From Paenibacillus profundus (GTDB lineage Bacteria > Bacillota > Bacilli > Paenibacillales > Paenibacillaceae), in assembly GCF_021369635.1 (NCBI RefSeq), contig NZ_JAJNBZ010000030.1, positions 1 to 64,000 of the forward strand: a stretch of 64,000 nucleotides of DNA, written 5' to 3'. Shown here piece after piece: positions 34,392 through 43,907 of the stretch; within the stretch, counting starts at the first letter, position 1, and each line of letters starts with the position of its first letter. A program made the position numbers and the translations under genes. The notes beneath the pieces were generated by a model. It did not search any database, had not been told where the DNA came from, and was given only the letters and a program-made list of their open reading frames with translations.

Positions 34392-35114
34392 GTGGAAACA
34401 ACGATCAAGGTAGAAAACTTGAGCAAGACTTACGCCAACGTCAAAGCAGTTGATCATCTAAACCTATCGATTTGTCGTGGTGAAGTATTCGGCTTGCTGG
34501 GCGCAAACGGTGCAGGCAAAAGCACCACCATTGAGTGTATATTGGGCACCAAAAAATAGGACAGCGGTACGGTGTCTATATTGGGAATGGATCCGCAAAC
34601 AGAACGAAAAAAACTGTTTGAGAAGGTCGGTGTTCAATTTCAAGAAGCCAATTACCAAGAGAAGATAAGAGTGTCGGAACTTTGTGAAGTCACTGCATCT
34701 CTTTACAAAACCGCTATGGATTACGCGAGCTTGTTACATCAATTTGGGCTTTCCGACAAGCTGAAAAGCCATGTTAGCGAGCTTTCGGGTGGACAGAAGC
34801 AACGACTGTTCATCGTGCTTGCGTTAATTCCAAATCCCGAGGTCGTCTTTTTAGACGAGTTGACTACTGGGCTTGATGCAAGAGCAAGACGAGATGTGTG
34901 GAAAAGCCTTGCTGATTTAAAAGCAAAAGGGTTAACCATTCTGTTGACCTCTCACTTCATGGACGAGGTGGAAACTCTTTGTGACAAAATCATGATTCTG
35001 AAAAAAGGGAAGAGCATTTTTTGCGGGACAGTACAGGAAGCGATTGCGGCCAGTCCTCATGAAAAATTTGAGGATGCATATTTTTGGTATACAGACGAGG
35101 AGGGAAGAAAATGA
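34392..35114 (+). pseudogene. ABC-2 transporter ATPase with in-frame amber codon
   Basis: GTG 34392 (AGGAGGG 10 nt upstream) starts [20 protein letters not shown], Walker [10 protein letters not shown], then TAG at 34557-34559 (CILGTKK-stop-DSGTVSIL). The frame continues uninterrupted: QFQEANYQEKIRVSELCEVT (Q-loop), the signature ELSGGQKQRLF, Walker B PEVVFLDELTTGLD, and the H-loop LLTSHFMDEV. Apart from the amber codon it is full length. It overlaps the permease gene by 4 bp, as an operon. The substrate is unknown, likely a drug or peptide. Confidence 0.85.
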
Positions 35115-35853
35115 GAGCATTTAGGGCGTTGCTCAAAACTGAGTGTAAATTGTCTCTTCGCGGGATGGACATGTTCATCTTTGCGATCTGCATGCCTGTT
35201 GTCGTCGTGATCATTTTAGGTGCAGTTTTCGGAAATAAGCTAGCTTTCGATGGCGCAGCTTATACCTTCCTGGAACAATCCTTTGGAGCGAAGTGACGAT
35301 TGCAATATGCGCTGAAGGAGTTATGGGACTTCCTTTAGTGGTATCCGATTACCGAAGCAGGAGGATACTAAAACGTTTTAAGGTAACGCCGACCAGTCCC
35401 GCTCTTATACTAGCCGTACAAGTTGTCATTTATGCGATTTACTCCATTGCTTCACTTATCCTTGTTTATATGACTGCAGCCATTTTTTTTGGTTATCAAT
35501 TTCATGGCTCATGGCTGCAATTTTTAGGCACATACTTACTGGTCATGCTGTCCATGTTCAGCATAGGACTACTGGTGGGTGGACTGGCGCCAAACATGAA
35601 AATAGCAAGTGCTGTAGCCAGCCTGCTATATTTTCCAATGCTTATTTTCTCTGGTGCTACCTTGCCTTATGAAGTTATGCCTGCGGCGCTTCAAAAAGTG
35701 GCCGATATATTACCGCTAACACAGGGCATCAAGATGTTGAAAGCCGCTTCACTTGGCATGCCAATGGATAGTGTCATCATTCCCGTGGTGGTGATGATTG
35801 TACTTACAGTGATATGTATGAGTATGCCTCTTCGCCTCTTCAAATGGGAATAA
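35111..35853 (+). pseudogene. ABC-2 type permease, frameshifted
   Basis: ATG 35111 starts MRAFRALLKTECKLSLRGMD followed by the first helix FIFAICMPVVVVIILGAVFG. At about 35290 the frame is lost after LEQSFGA and resumes as TIAICAEGVMGLPLVVSDYR in another frame, with the remaining helices (LILAVQVVIYAIYSIASLIL; FLGTYLLVMLSMFSIGLLVG; and SLLYFPMLIFSGATLPYEVM, a standard ABC-2 motif). A two-base insertion explains the shift. The pair with the upstream ATPase is therefore dead twice over. Confidence 0.82.
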
Positions 35854-35877
35854 TCGGTTGATTTTTCATTTTACACT

Positions 35878-36040
35878 TTGATACATTTTTTCCATTGTGT
35901 TATTATATATGTAATAAAGGCCAAGTGCGCTAACAATTGATCCATACAATTGGCTTGGATGGTTTATTCCCTTCTAAGTCGTAGGAATAAAACCCACCTT
36001 CGGCGCTAACCTTCGGGTGGGTTTTTACTTTCGCTTGTTG
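35878..36040 (+). ncRNA. orphan copy of the type I antitoxin RNA segment, copy 3
   Basis: The promoter TTGATA (35878-35883), 17 bp, TATTAT (35901-35906) and the terminator AAAACCCACC...GGGTGGGTTTTTA are intact. Opposite it, only the last codons of the toxin remain, reading NNKRK-stop on the minus strand; upstream of those the DNA is unrelated. The antisense RNA could therefore be made without its toxin. It lies between the broken ABC transporter and putP. Confidence 0.65.
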
Positions 36041-36207
36041 TTAAAATTTCCTCCAGCTCGATGGACAATCGCCCTCTCTATTGAAAAAAAGTTGACCTAA
36101 TTTAGAGCCGCCTGCAATCTGACGATAAAAAACTTCGAAATTCAGGTCAATATGTTAATGGGATGGTTATATATTGAATAATAATCATTTTTAAACGAGG
36201 TGGAACA

Positions 36208-37704
36208 GTGTCAGAAAATATCCCAAAAATGATTTCCATTGTACTATATATGGTAACTATGCTAGGTATAGGGTGGTATGCTTTCCGCAAAACGACAAAC
36301 TTGACGGACTATATGCTAGGGGGTCGTTCCTTAGGGCCTGCTGTAACTGCTTTAAGTGCTGGCGCTGCCGATATGAGCGGATGGCTGTTAATGGGGCTTC
36401 CGGGAGGGATTTACCTGACGGGACTGTCAAATATCTGGATTGCCATTGGCTTATCAGTTGGCGCCTATCTTAACTGGCTGTTTATTGCCCCACGTTTGCG
36501 CACATACACGGAAGTTTCCGGGAATTCCATTACCATTCCGTCGTTTTTGGAAAATCGATTTAAGGATAGCACCAAACTTCTGCGGATCGTTTCCTCTATT
36601 GTTATCCTAACCTTCTTTACGTTCTATATTTCCTCAGGAATGGTGGCAGGAGCCGTCTTTTTTGAAAACTCCTTCTCCCTTCCTTACATAGCGGGGCTGC
36701 TCCTCGTATCCGGAGTGGTTGTTGCCTATACATTGTTTGGGGGCTTTCTTGCTGTCAGTTGGACGGACTTTGTCCAAGGGCTTATCATGCTGTTTGCCCT
36801 TATCCTTGTACCGGTGTTAGCAATGAGCGAGACGGGTGGGTTTGCCAACACAGTTGCTACAATCAGATCCATAGATCCGTCCCTTCTGGATTTATTTGCT
36901 GGCACTACTGCGCTCGGCATCATCTCCGCAGTTGCCTGGGGACTTGGCTATGTTGGACAACCGCATATTATCGTCCGCTTTATGGCCATCCGCTCTGTAC
37001 AGGAGACCAAAACTGCGCGACGTATTGGTATGGGCTGGATGGTTGCCTCATTACTTGGCGCTTCACTAACAGCATTGGTTGGTCTTGCTTTTTTTACACA
37101 AACAAATTATACATTGTCTAATCCAGAGGCTGTCTTCATTCAACTTGGACAAATTTTATTCCATCCGTTTATTGCCGGACTTGTCCTTGCTGCCGTATTG
37201 GCTGCAATAATGAGCACGGTTTCTTCTCAGCTCATTGTAACCTCTAGTGCATTAACAGAAGATTTATATAAGCTGATTCTTCGTAAAAATGCCTCTGATA
37301 AAGAACTTGTGTTCTTTGGACGAATGGCTGTTCTAACGATTTCAGTCATCGCCTTCCTGCTTGCGCTGGGCGGTGAAAATAAAACCATTTTAAGTCTCGT
37401 CGCTTATGCTTGGGCCGGTTTTGGCGCTTCCTTTGGCCCCGTTATCATGTTAAGCCTATACTGGAGAAAAATGACCAATTGGGGTGCCATTGTCGGAATG
37501 TTAGCAGGTGCAACAACAGTTATTATTTGGAAAAATGTTGACTTGCAAATTACTAAAGATATATACGAAATTATTCCCGGATTTATCGTCAACCTTATCG
37601 TCAGTATTGCCATAAGCCTGTTTACCTATCAACGGGACGAAGCTATCGAGAAAGAGTTTGATACCAGCTTGAAACTGTTACACCCAAATGTAGAAGAAGC
37701 ATGA
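36208..37704 (+). CDS. putP: sodium/proline symporter (PutP/OpuE type), 498 aa
   Basis: A thirteen-helix sodium:solute symporter importing proline for food or osmoprotection. The family signature is clear: DYMLGGRSLGPAVTALSAGA, ADMSGWLLMGLPGGIYLTGL, YTLFGGFLAVSWTDFVQGLI, GLGYVGQPHIIVRFMAIRSV, and AAIMSTVSSQLIVTSSALTE, which holds the sodium-binding Ser/Thr pair. A GTG start at 36208 follows GAGGTGGAACA. Frame intact. Telling PutP from OpuE would need the promoter; no proline catabolic gene adjoins. Confidence 0.92.
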   Translation: MSENIPKMISIVLYMVTMLGIGWYAFRKTTNLTDYMLGGRSLGPAVTALSAGAADMSGWLLMGLPGGIYLTGLSNIWIAIGLSVGAYLNWLFIAPRLRTYTEVSGNSITIPSFLENRFKDSTKLLRIVSSIVILTFFTFYISSGMVAGAVFFENSFSLPYIAGLLLVSGVVVAYTLFGGFLAVSWTDFVQGLIMLFALILVPVLAMSETGGFANTVATIRSIDPSLLDLFAGTTALGIISAVAWGLGYVGQPHIIVRFMAIRSVQETKTARRIGMGWMVASLLGASLTALVGLAFFTQTNYTLSNPEAVFIQLGQILFHPFIAGLVLAAVLAAIMSTVSSQLIVTSSALTEDLYKLILRKNASDKELVFFGRMAVLTISVIAFLLALGGENKTILSLVAYAWAGFGASFGPVIMLSLYWRKMTNWGAIVGMLAGATTVIIWKNVDLQITKDIYEIIPGFIVNLIVSIAISLFTYQRDEAIEKEFDTSLKLLHPNVEEA

Positions 37705-37836
37705 CAATTGCGGGTAGGGGGAAATTCCTCTCCCCCACCTCTGTATACACATCACCATATGTGAAAACGATTCTCAGATGGAGCAAGCCAGTCCCCGTTC
37801 GGGACGTTCACCCTAAAGATGACGCCCATGCCGGGC

Positions 37837-38175
37837 TTATGCGAAGGACTCTGGAAGTGGGTCAAAGCGGATATAGTGAATAACGTCTTCTATCACACTG
37901 TAGATGAGATTTTCGGAAGAATGTCTGCTTTTGTGTTGAAAGAACCTCAAGCAATCATTGACCGTCCCTGTGTGCGAATGAAGTCTGATAGAGTCGACCA
38001 AATCATCACAATAATTCTCTTCATTAAAAACTCCTGTTTGTCTTCGACCTGCTTCATGCATACCGACCGTATATTTCCGATTTTCTAATATCCCTGCTTT
38101 TGCTAATAAATAGGGTGATCTTGAAATTGAACCAATGATCACTTCGCTATTAAACTCAATGCAGCAAATTTCCAT
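37837..38175 (-). pseudogene. hypothetical protein fragment
   Basis: I do not recognise it. The 112-codon frame begins MEICCIEFNSEVIIGSISRS and includes SPYLLAKAGILENRKYTVGM and LVDSIRLHSHTGTVNDCLRF. The cysteine-bearing start and lack of a clear ribosome binding site suggest that it is the tail of a longer gene. It runs into sequence downstream of putP that shows no gene. No domain is visible. Confidence 0.4.
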
Positions 38176-38285
38176 TCTTAAGCCCGAAGGGCGGTATTGA
38201 TACTAGTTAAGTATATTCTTTCTCTTTTTTTGAATAGTTGTTATGTATCCCGTATCTATTTCATATTTGTTGCGCTAGAAAAATC

Positions 38286-38606
38286 TCAGCTAGTCCAGGG
38301 CCAAATGTCAAAAATCTCATTTACAATTCCTCCAAACACTACATTTGGCAACCCCAAAAAAATGATCTTATATTTTAAACGATTCTTCTCCTGGTAATCA
38401 GCTCCTTCATGATTATTTCTAAGCCCGTTATAAATATAAAACCACCGTAATCCGATCTGAATATAAAGCGCTATTGCTAGACTTATCATCCCTAATATCA
38501 AATTAAAAAAAACTAAAATTTCAGGCATTCGTGTCATCCAAGCAATTATTAAGGATATAAAAACAAGTAACAATCCTGATAAAAACCATATACGCAATAT
38601 TAGCAA
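38286..38606 (-). CDS. small membrane protein of unknown function, 106 aa
   Basis: Two close hydrophobic segments form membrane helices (IWFLSGLLLVFISLIIAWMT and ILVFFNLILGMISLAIALYI), and a third, weaker one near the C-terminus includes IIFLGLPNVVFGGIVNEIF. The loop between carries NHEGADYQEKNRLKYK. No motif suggests a function. Together with the repeat R23 upstream it could be a cassette. Confidence 0.55.
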   Translation of the reverse strand: MLILRIWFLSGLLLVFISLIIAWMTRMPEILVFFNLILGMISLAIALYIQIGLRWFYIYNGLRNNHEGADYQEKNRLKYKIIFLGLPNVVFGGIVNEIFDIWPWTS

Positions 38607-38704
38607 CCAACCTCTCTTTGATAATCAAACGCTTTACCAAATAATTTTTACATTCACCCCGCCTATTGGTATTACTATAAGAATTTTTCCGATTTTGCGA
38701 TGAT

Positions 38705-38868
38705 TTCTTATAACGTTTGTGTGTTCCCGACGCCTCACCACCTTAAGGTCGGAGGAAAGGCCGCGATGCGGTTAGGTGGTGCGGATATGTCCCGGCATTC
38801 GCTTCCCAGACTAATCGCCCAGGATCGAGGCGCTTGTCTGCCGATGCGTGAACACATTGTTATACGCT
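38705..38868. repeat. attC-like palindromic repeat R23
   Basis: Left arm TATAACGTTTGTGTGTTCCCGACG, right arm CGTGAACACATTGTTATACGCTG. The CTCACCACCTTAAGG/GGTTAGGTGGTGCGG stem is complete. The nearest sequence is R9. Confidence 0.8.
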
Positions 38869-38926
38869 GTTGTTGGATTTTATTGAAATTCCTACAATAT
38901 TAGGGTTTAAAAATACTAAGATTACG

Positions 38927-39400
38927 CTAAATTAAACTTTTATCATAAAACACAATTGTCATTTTGTCGTTAATTTGCTTTATTTCCCCCGTCTTTTGAT
39001 AACCTAACTTTTCATAGAGATAACAATTACTCTGCTCTTGTAATATTGTTTCTAACTCCCAATTTCTCGCGTCGTTATACATATTTTCGATAATCGAAAA
39101 TACTTTTTGAGCAATTCCTTTCCCTTGATGTTCAGGCAAAATAAATATTGGGCTGATGCGATAGGTCTTATTCTCTTTCTTTACAATTCTAATTGCACCT
39201 ACGGAAACATTGGAAATTTTTATAATGTAATAATCCGTAAATGATTGATTTAATCGATCTATTATTCGTTCCACAGATTCATTAGCAGGGCTGGTTTCAT
39301 AATCTTGATATTTATCTAACAACGGCATAAAGGCTTTGATTTGCATTTCGTGAATAATCGATGCTTCATTAAGACCTGATTTGAATAAAGAGATATCCAT
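38927..39400 (-). CDS. GNAT family N-acetyltransferase, 157 aa
   Basis: A single-domain acetyltransferase. Motif A reads SPIFILPEHQGKGIAQKVFS with the Q-G-K-G-I-A loop, and motif B WELETILQEQSNCYLYEKLG with the general-acid Tyr. The N-terminal half binds the unknown substrate (FMPLLDKYQDYETSPANESV). The start at 39400 follows GGAGGGGGTAATAAA. It sits between R23 and the half repeat R24, exactly like the array genes at 3-8 kb, but 16 kb away from them. Confidence 0.9.
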   Translation of the reverse strand: MDISLFKSGLNEASIIHEMQIKAFMPLLDKYQDYETSPANESVERIIDRLNQSFTDYYIIKISNVSVGAIRIVKKENKTYRISPIFILPEHQGKGIAQKVFSIIENMYNDARNWELETILQEQSNCYLYEKLGYQKTGEIKQINDKMTIVFYDKSLI

Positions 39401-39466
39401 TTTATTACCCCCTCCAGATACAAACTTATGACGTGTTCTATTTATATATCGGTTTCCAGCAATTTG

Positions 39467-39553
39467 TGTATAAAGTTCTTGTATCTACGAACCCGAGAGG
39501 CTTAAGGCGACGAAGTCGCCGAGTGGCTCCGCCACTTAGACTCGCAGGAAGCC
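39467..39553. repeat. left half of an attC-like repeat (R24)
   Basis: GTATAAAGTTCTTGTATCTACGAACCCGAGAGGCTTAAGGCGACG matches R6 closely. It breaks after GACTCGCAGG, where the right half is replaced by sequence leading to the AraC fragment. Confidence 0.7.
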
Positions 39554-39617
39554 TTATACGCAACCATTTTGGCTGCCGAAACTTTTCCTTAAAAGGAAAG
39601 AGGATTGGCAAAAGAAG

Positions 39618-40091
39618 ATGCTCGAAAAGTTAGATCAAATTTTCAAAGTTTATTTTGGTCATAAAGAAGTTGGATGGGAATATAAAATAGCTATATTATT
39701 GACTCAAATCTGGTTTTTGGTAATTCTAAATATAAAGAAAAACGAACTGACTGATACATCCCCTAAATTGTCACTACAATTTGAAAGAATCCAACTTATG
39801 TTAAGATTTATCCATGAGAATTATCAAGAAAACATTTCACTAGATGACATCGCTTCTAGTGCTAATATAAGTGTAGCTGAGTGTGGGAGAACATTTCGGA
39901 AGTTCACAGCCATGACACCATATAAATATGTAATGGATCATCGTTTACAAAGAAGTGTGGAGTATCTCAAGACAAATAAATACTCAATCACTGAAATTAC
40001 TAGTTTAACAGGATTTAATCAAGTAACTCATTTTATTCAAGTATTTAAAAGGAAGTATGGTAAAACACCTAAGGAGTATCAAAAAAATTGA
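39618..40091 (+). pseudogene. AraC-family regulator, C-terminal part
   Basis: The two helix-turn-helix units of AraC/XylS are clear: MLRFIHENYQENISLDDIAS and SVAECGRTFRKFTAMTPYKY, then YLKTNKYSITEITSLTGFNQ and HFIQVFKRKYGKTPKEYQ. The N-terminal ligand-binding domain is missing apart from about 60 residues (KLDQIFKVYFGHKEVGWEYK is its end), so the gene is 5'-truncated. ATG 39618 is weakly supported. It begins next to the broken repeat R24, so the truncation and the loss of half a repeat are probably one event. Confidence 0.75.
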
Positions 40092-40269
40092 AACAACTGA
40101 CTTTAGATGTTTCCTTCTTAAAGTTACAGAACATCGTGATCTTACTACTAAAATCATTAAATCTCTCCATGTAAGTCGGCTGTTTATACTTCACTCCATT
40201 AGTTTCCTCTGGTTCTACAGCCGAGTTTGTAAAGCCGGAAATAATCTTTTATTTATCTCTCATTTCCGT

Positions 40270-40361
40270 GGTGTGCTATTCAGTAACTTGAAAATAGTAA
40301 CGTCGAGCTTGTTCATCTCATCCCATTCATTCCAATCAGAAGCATTAAAATCTCTGCTTCT
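40270..40361 (-). pseudogene. fragment of a second APH-type phosphotransferase gene
   Basis: On the minus strand RSRDFNASDWNEWDEMNKLD aligns with RSRDFNAPDWSEWDEQARRF near the end of the intact kinase at 9470-10447. At DNA level about 90 bp are roughly 80 percent identical with one small insertion. Only the 3' end of the gene remains. Confidence 0.75.
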
Positions 40362-40377
40362 CCCTTTGCAACGTGTT

Positions 40378-40428
40378 ACAAAGGCATGTTAGGCATTCCA
40401 CTCATTTCTAACATGCCTTTGTCTTATT
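40378..40428. terminator. hairpin, possible terminator
   Basis: CAAAGGCATGTTAG and CTAACATGCCTTTG form a perfect 14-bp stem across about 17 bases, followed by TCTTATT. It lies between the kinase fragment and the haloperoxidase gene. Confidence 0.55.
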
Positions 40429-40572
40429 AAATCTGTTAGGACTTAACATGTCAATCGATCATAATAATCTCATAACCAATACTCTTCCCCGTGACTGGCT
40501 AAAAGTCTAGCTAACCATGTAGGAAAATCAGAATTTTCGAGGAAAGTCCTAGGCTGCTTTATACCCGGGCAA

Positions 40573-42105
40573 TCATTTTACAAGTATGGTTGTGCCGTCG
40601 AATTTCGTAAGCTTAAATCCGCGGAATGGCTCGTTAAAAGTATGCCTGTAGTTGCGAAGCAAACCAATGGCGGCAGCCTCGCCCAAATTCATGCCATCGA
40701 AACAGTCAGAGCGATAATGAATACCAGCAAATGCTCGAGCGATGGCCAAGTTATTGGCAAGCTTATTCAATTCACCGCCTACTGTGAGCGGCGCTCCGTT
40801 AAAAGGCTCAAGGGACAGGCCGTCGTCGCTCGCTGTAACCGGATTCGGAAGAACAAAATCTTCATTGAAGAACGCCTTTAACATAGTGACGCCTGCGCCG
40901 GCAATTACGGCATGACCTGCCGGATAGGACGGATGTGCCGGGCAGCCTTCCGGGTAAGCCTGCGGCAGCAAATAGGTGCCGTATTTATTGAAGGTTAGAT
41001 CAACTGCGGGAGAATTCAGGAGTTGGTCATTAATCGGATAATTTGCTTTGTTCGTTATTTTATGTTGAACGAGACCGCCAAACTCTTCCGGCCGAAGTCT
41101 CCGATGCACAAGAAACTTCTGATACCAGGCAGACTCGAGCGAGAAATTCGCGGCCCGCGCGACCAAATCCAAAATATACGGAGCACCAAAGGTGACAAAT
41201 CCGGTTTGGGTGCGCGATTGGGAATACGGATTGGCCGGATCGAGTGCGGAAGGCCCCAAGCTCAACAAATATAAACAAGCCATTAACACACCTTGATAAG
41301 AAAAATCTTTATGCACCCATTCGCTTACATCTCTTCCGTTTCTTAAAAAGCGAGGCACCGGATCGTAAACGATGGAAGCAGACGGAGCAGCGCCGTTTTG
41401 AATGCTCAGCCATGATTGATAATCTATTAGAAAATGTTGACCCGCCAAAGGAACCTTGTATTTTTGAATCATGGCAGTGGCGCCAAATGGAATATCTTTA
41501 TATAAAAATTGTGAGATATATGGACCTGTCAGATCGCCTTGCGTAACGCCGCGAAATAAAGTTTGCGGCGTTACTTGTCCATTTATTTTGGGCCCGTAAA
41601 AATCCGTCAGATTTGAAAGGTTTTCCGCTGCTGCAGCCGCTAATGGATCCCTATCGTAGCTGTTGAACGGAACATCGCGTAGCAGCGATTCCCAGTACAG
41701 TTCTACCATATCGCTGGCGGCCGCAGCACTGTTTATCGAAGGAGGAGCTGGAATCGTTAATGCATGTCCGTCGGGGCCGGCAAGATCATACACGTAAGCG
41801 CCTTGCGGATCAACGAGCTTGAGCGTTCCCCCGAGCGGAATTTTTTCAAATTTACTTGGCTTTCCGCTTTTCAATGCTTTGAGATATGCCTGGTAAGCAT
41901 GCCGATCGACTTCTCCAAGACCGTTATGCGGCAGGCCTTTCGAGAAGTTTCCGATTTTGTTCGGATATTTTTTTTCATCGTGATTGCAGGGCTGCGGTAA
42001 GATTTTGCGCAACTTTTCTTCAATGGCAGCTTGTTTCCGAATTTGATACGCGTTACATTGCCTTTCCTCCGGATCTAAAGGGCCGAATGCACATGAGTCA
42101 TCCAT
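40573..42105 (-). CDS. vanadium-dependent haloperoxidase-like (PAP2 fold), 510 aa
   Basis: It belongs to the vanadium haloperoxidase/PAP2 phosphatase group, which uses hydrogen peroxide to oxidise halides or, without vanadate, may act as a phosphatase. The vanadate pocket is complete: KFLVHRRLRPEEFGG (Lys and Arg, about residue 335), HPSYPAGHAVIAGAG (Ser-Pro-Ala-Gly-His), and AGIHYRSDCFDG (catalytic His and Arg, about 463). ATG 42105 follows AAGGAGGAATCAT; an in-frame start 11 codons upstream is less likely. There is no signal peptide. A single gene with its own terminator region. Confidence 0.88.
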   Translation of the reverse strand: MDDSCAFGPLDPEERQCNAYQIRKQAAIEEKLRKILPQPCNHDEKKYPNKIGNFSKGLPHNGLGEVDRHAYQAYLKALKSGKPSKFEKIPLGGTLKLVDPQGAYVYDLAGPDGHALTIPAPPSINSAAAASDMVELYWESLLRDVPFNSYDRDPLAAAAAENLSNLTDFYGPKINGQVTPQTLFRGVTQGDLTGPYISQFLYKDIPFGATAMIQKYKVPLAGQHFLIDYQSWLSIQNGAAPSASIVYDPVPRFLRNGRDVSEWVHKDFSYQGVLMACLYLLSLGPSALDPANPYSQSRTQTGFVTFGAPYILDLVARAANFSLESAWYQKFLVHRRLRPEEFGGLVQHKITNKANYPINDQLLNSPAVDLTFNKYGTYLLPQAYPEGCPAHPSYPAGHAVIAGAGVTMLKAFFNEDFVLPNPVTASDDGLSLEPFNGAPLTVGGELNKLANNLAIARAFAGIHYRSDCFDGMNLGEAAAIGLLRNYRHTFNEPFRGFKLTKFDGTTILVK

Positions 42106-42244
42106 ATGATTCCTCCTTGAGCGATTAGTAAGAAACACAAAGTTCTTTACAGTCTATTCAAATTTATCGTTTTAGTATGGTTATATGTAGATTACTAGGC
42201 CGTAAAAGCAAAAAAGGGCTTTATTAACATTTTTGCTTGCATAT

Positions 42245-42278
42245 AAAAGGATCTAGCGGCTTGCCGCTAGATCCTTTT
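42245..42278. terminator. strong bidirectional terminator
   Basis: AAAAGGATCTAGCGG (42245-42259) and CCGCTAGATCCTTTT (42264-42278) are a perfect 15-bp stem with A and T runs on both sides. It separates azlD from the haloperoxidase gene. Confidence 0.85.
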
Positions 42279-42331
42279 AACACGCGCATTTGCATGCAAA
42301 CGTGGCACTTGACCAAATTAAGTATCTCGTT

Positions 42332-42658
42332 TTAAAACAAAAAGCGTAAAATGATAATGGAAATAATACCTCCCACTACGGTTCCCAATAGACTACGTGT
42401 TTTTATCGCAATAAAAAAAGTCGGTATGGCTGCAAAAAATTCGATGTTATTTGAAAGAGATGAAATCTTTCCATCATGCATAAATATCTCTTGACCTATC
42501 AAAGCAGCTATAACAGAAATGGGAACATAATTTAACCATCGCATTCCCCATTCTGGTAATTCAAAACGACTAAGCACCATAAGAGGAACAACCCTTGGAA
42601 TGAACGTTACAAAAGCTGAGCCTAAAACAATCAAAAAAACGTCCCATCTTACCTCCAT
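42332..42658 (-). CDS. azlD: branched-chain amino acid exporter small subunit AzlD
   Basis: A 108-residue protein with three or four membrane helices: WDVFLIVLGSAFVTFIPRVV, YVPISVIAALIGQEIF and GTVVGGIISIIILRFLF. FIPRVVPL is the family motif. It pairs with AzlC to export branched-chain amino acids. Its start overlaps the AzlC stop by 10 bp, so the two are translationally coupled. Intact. Confidence 0.88.
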   Translation of the reverse strand: MEVRWDVFLIVLGSAFVTFIPRVVPLMVLSRFELPEWGMRWLNYVPISVIAALIGQEIFMHDGKISSLSNNIEFFAAIPTFFIAIKTRSLLGTVVGGIISIIILRFLF

Positions 42659-43377
42659 TTTTCCACCACCATTCCTATTGTTGAAGCAATAATTGTAGCA
42701 ACAATAACCCCCATACTGCTGGAAAACACGAAAGAACTTCCTACAGCAATGACAACTGCTATAATTGCGACAACGATATCAAGTTTAATTTTATTTCGCC
42801 CTAACATGGAGAGTATGAGAATTCCAATAAACATAGCTGGCAAGGCAAATTCTAGACCAAATTTCTCGGGATTCGAAATCCATTGTGCCAAAAATGCGCC
42901 TGCTACATTAGCTATAAGCCAATTTACATAAGCTGTTATGTTGAGGCCATGCATCCATTTCTCACTGATTCGTTTTTTCTTCGCAGCCTCGGTAATCGCG
43001 ACACCGAATGTCTCATCGGTGAGTAGAGAGCCTACTAGCATGTTTCGAAGAGGAGACAGATGCCGAAAATAAGGTGCTAGTGCTGCACTAAGTAAAATAT
43101 GACGAAGATTCACAAAGAAAATCGTAATAATAATGGCCGTAAGCGAACTACTTGTTGCTATCATTCCTGCAGCAATAAACTGAGCTGAGCCCGCATAGAG
43201 AATTAAAGACATCAGAGCGATCTCAGCTATGCTAAGTCCCGCAGTTTTTTGGATAACACCAGCAGCTAATCCGATACTTAAATACCCCAGTAACGTAGGG
43301 ATACAATCTTTTACTCCTTGGATAAAGCTATCTTCATCTCTTTGAGATGAATTCATTTGGACGTTCGACAGACTCAT
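42649..43377 (-). CDS. azlC: branched-chain amino acid exporter large subunit AzlC
   Basis: A 242-residue AzlC permease. Family blocks: GVKDCIPTLLGYLSIGLAAG, LILYAGSAQFIAAGMIATSS, FFVNLRHILLSAALAPYFRH, and LLTDETFGVAITEAAKKKR. Five or more membrane helices follow. With AzlD it forms the two-part exporter of branched-chain amino acids. The start at 43377 has AATGAGGGGATGAA upstream. The usual Lrp-type regulator AzlB is not next to it. Confidence 0.9.
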   Translation of the reverse strand: MSLSNVQMNSSQRDEDSFIQGVKDCIPTLLGYLSIGLAAGVIQKTAGLSIAEIALMSLILYAGSAQFIAAGMIATSSSLTAIIITIFFVNLRHILLSAALAPYFRHLSPLRNMLVGSLLTDETFGVAITEAAKKKRISEKWMHGLNITAYVNWLIANVAGAFLAQWISNPEKFGLEFALPAMFIGILILSMLGRNKIKLDIVVAIIAVVIAVGSSFVFSSSMGVIVATIIASTIGMVVEKWR

Positions 43378-43456
43378 TTCATCCCCTCATTATTTTGAAA
43401 ATTTAGAAGCTAACACACTAACTACTACGAAAAAGTGAAAGAAAATACGGTTCAAT

Positions 43457-43867
43457 TTATTTGAACCGTTTTCCAGTAACAACATGAAATAGGTTAGGGT
43501 CGTTTTTCCAAAGAGCTTCTGTTTTCTCTGGGCCAACTTCTTTCACTAATTCTGAGAACATAATGTCATGCCTAATGTATTCCATCGCGATTAACACAAG
43601 TGCTGGGTCTTCTGTTTTTACCGCCCATGCAGGCGTATTTGGCGAAAAATTCGCAATTAATACTTCTTCATTATCCCGTGCAACAATCGTTAATCGACCG
43701 TCCATACGTTCCTCAGCTACTTCTGGAGCCATGTAATTGTGATGAGTTGTTACACCGAGCTGAATCTCAGGTGCTCCAAAAAGAATAGAAAAAACGTGGA
43801 TATCATCTTTTATCCGCCTATCTATAGCACCTTTTATCGAAGCGACTTGTGGCTCCCAAATCGACAA
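43457..43867 (-). pseudogene. hypothetical protein, 5'-truncated
   Basis: I do not know the family. The frame is open above the listed TTG (NKDKAEEEIWLSIWEPQVAS) with no good start, so the N-terminus is missing. The rest is IKGAIDRRIKDDIHVFSILF, VTTHHNYMAPEVAEERMDGR, ANFSPNTPAWAVKTEDPALV and a C-terminal helix ALVLIAMEYIRHDIMFSELV. No signal or membrane part. It joins the stalk-domain fragment within about 40 bp, suggesting that a deletion brought them together. Confidence 0.5.
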
Positions 43868-43907
43868 CCATATTTCTTCTTCTGCTTTATCTTTATTCTA
43901 CTAGCCC

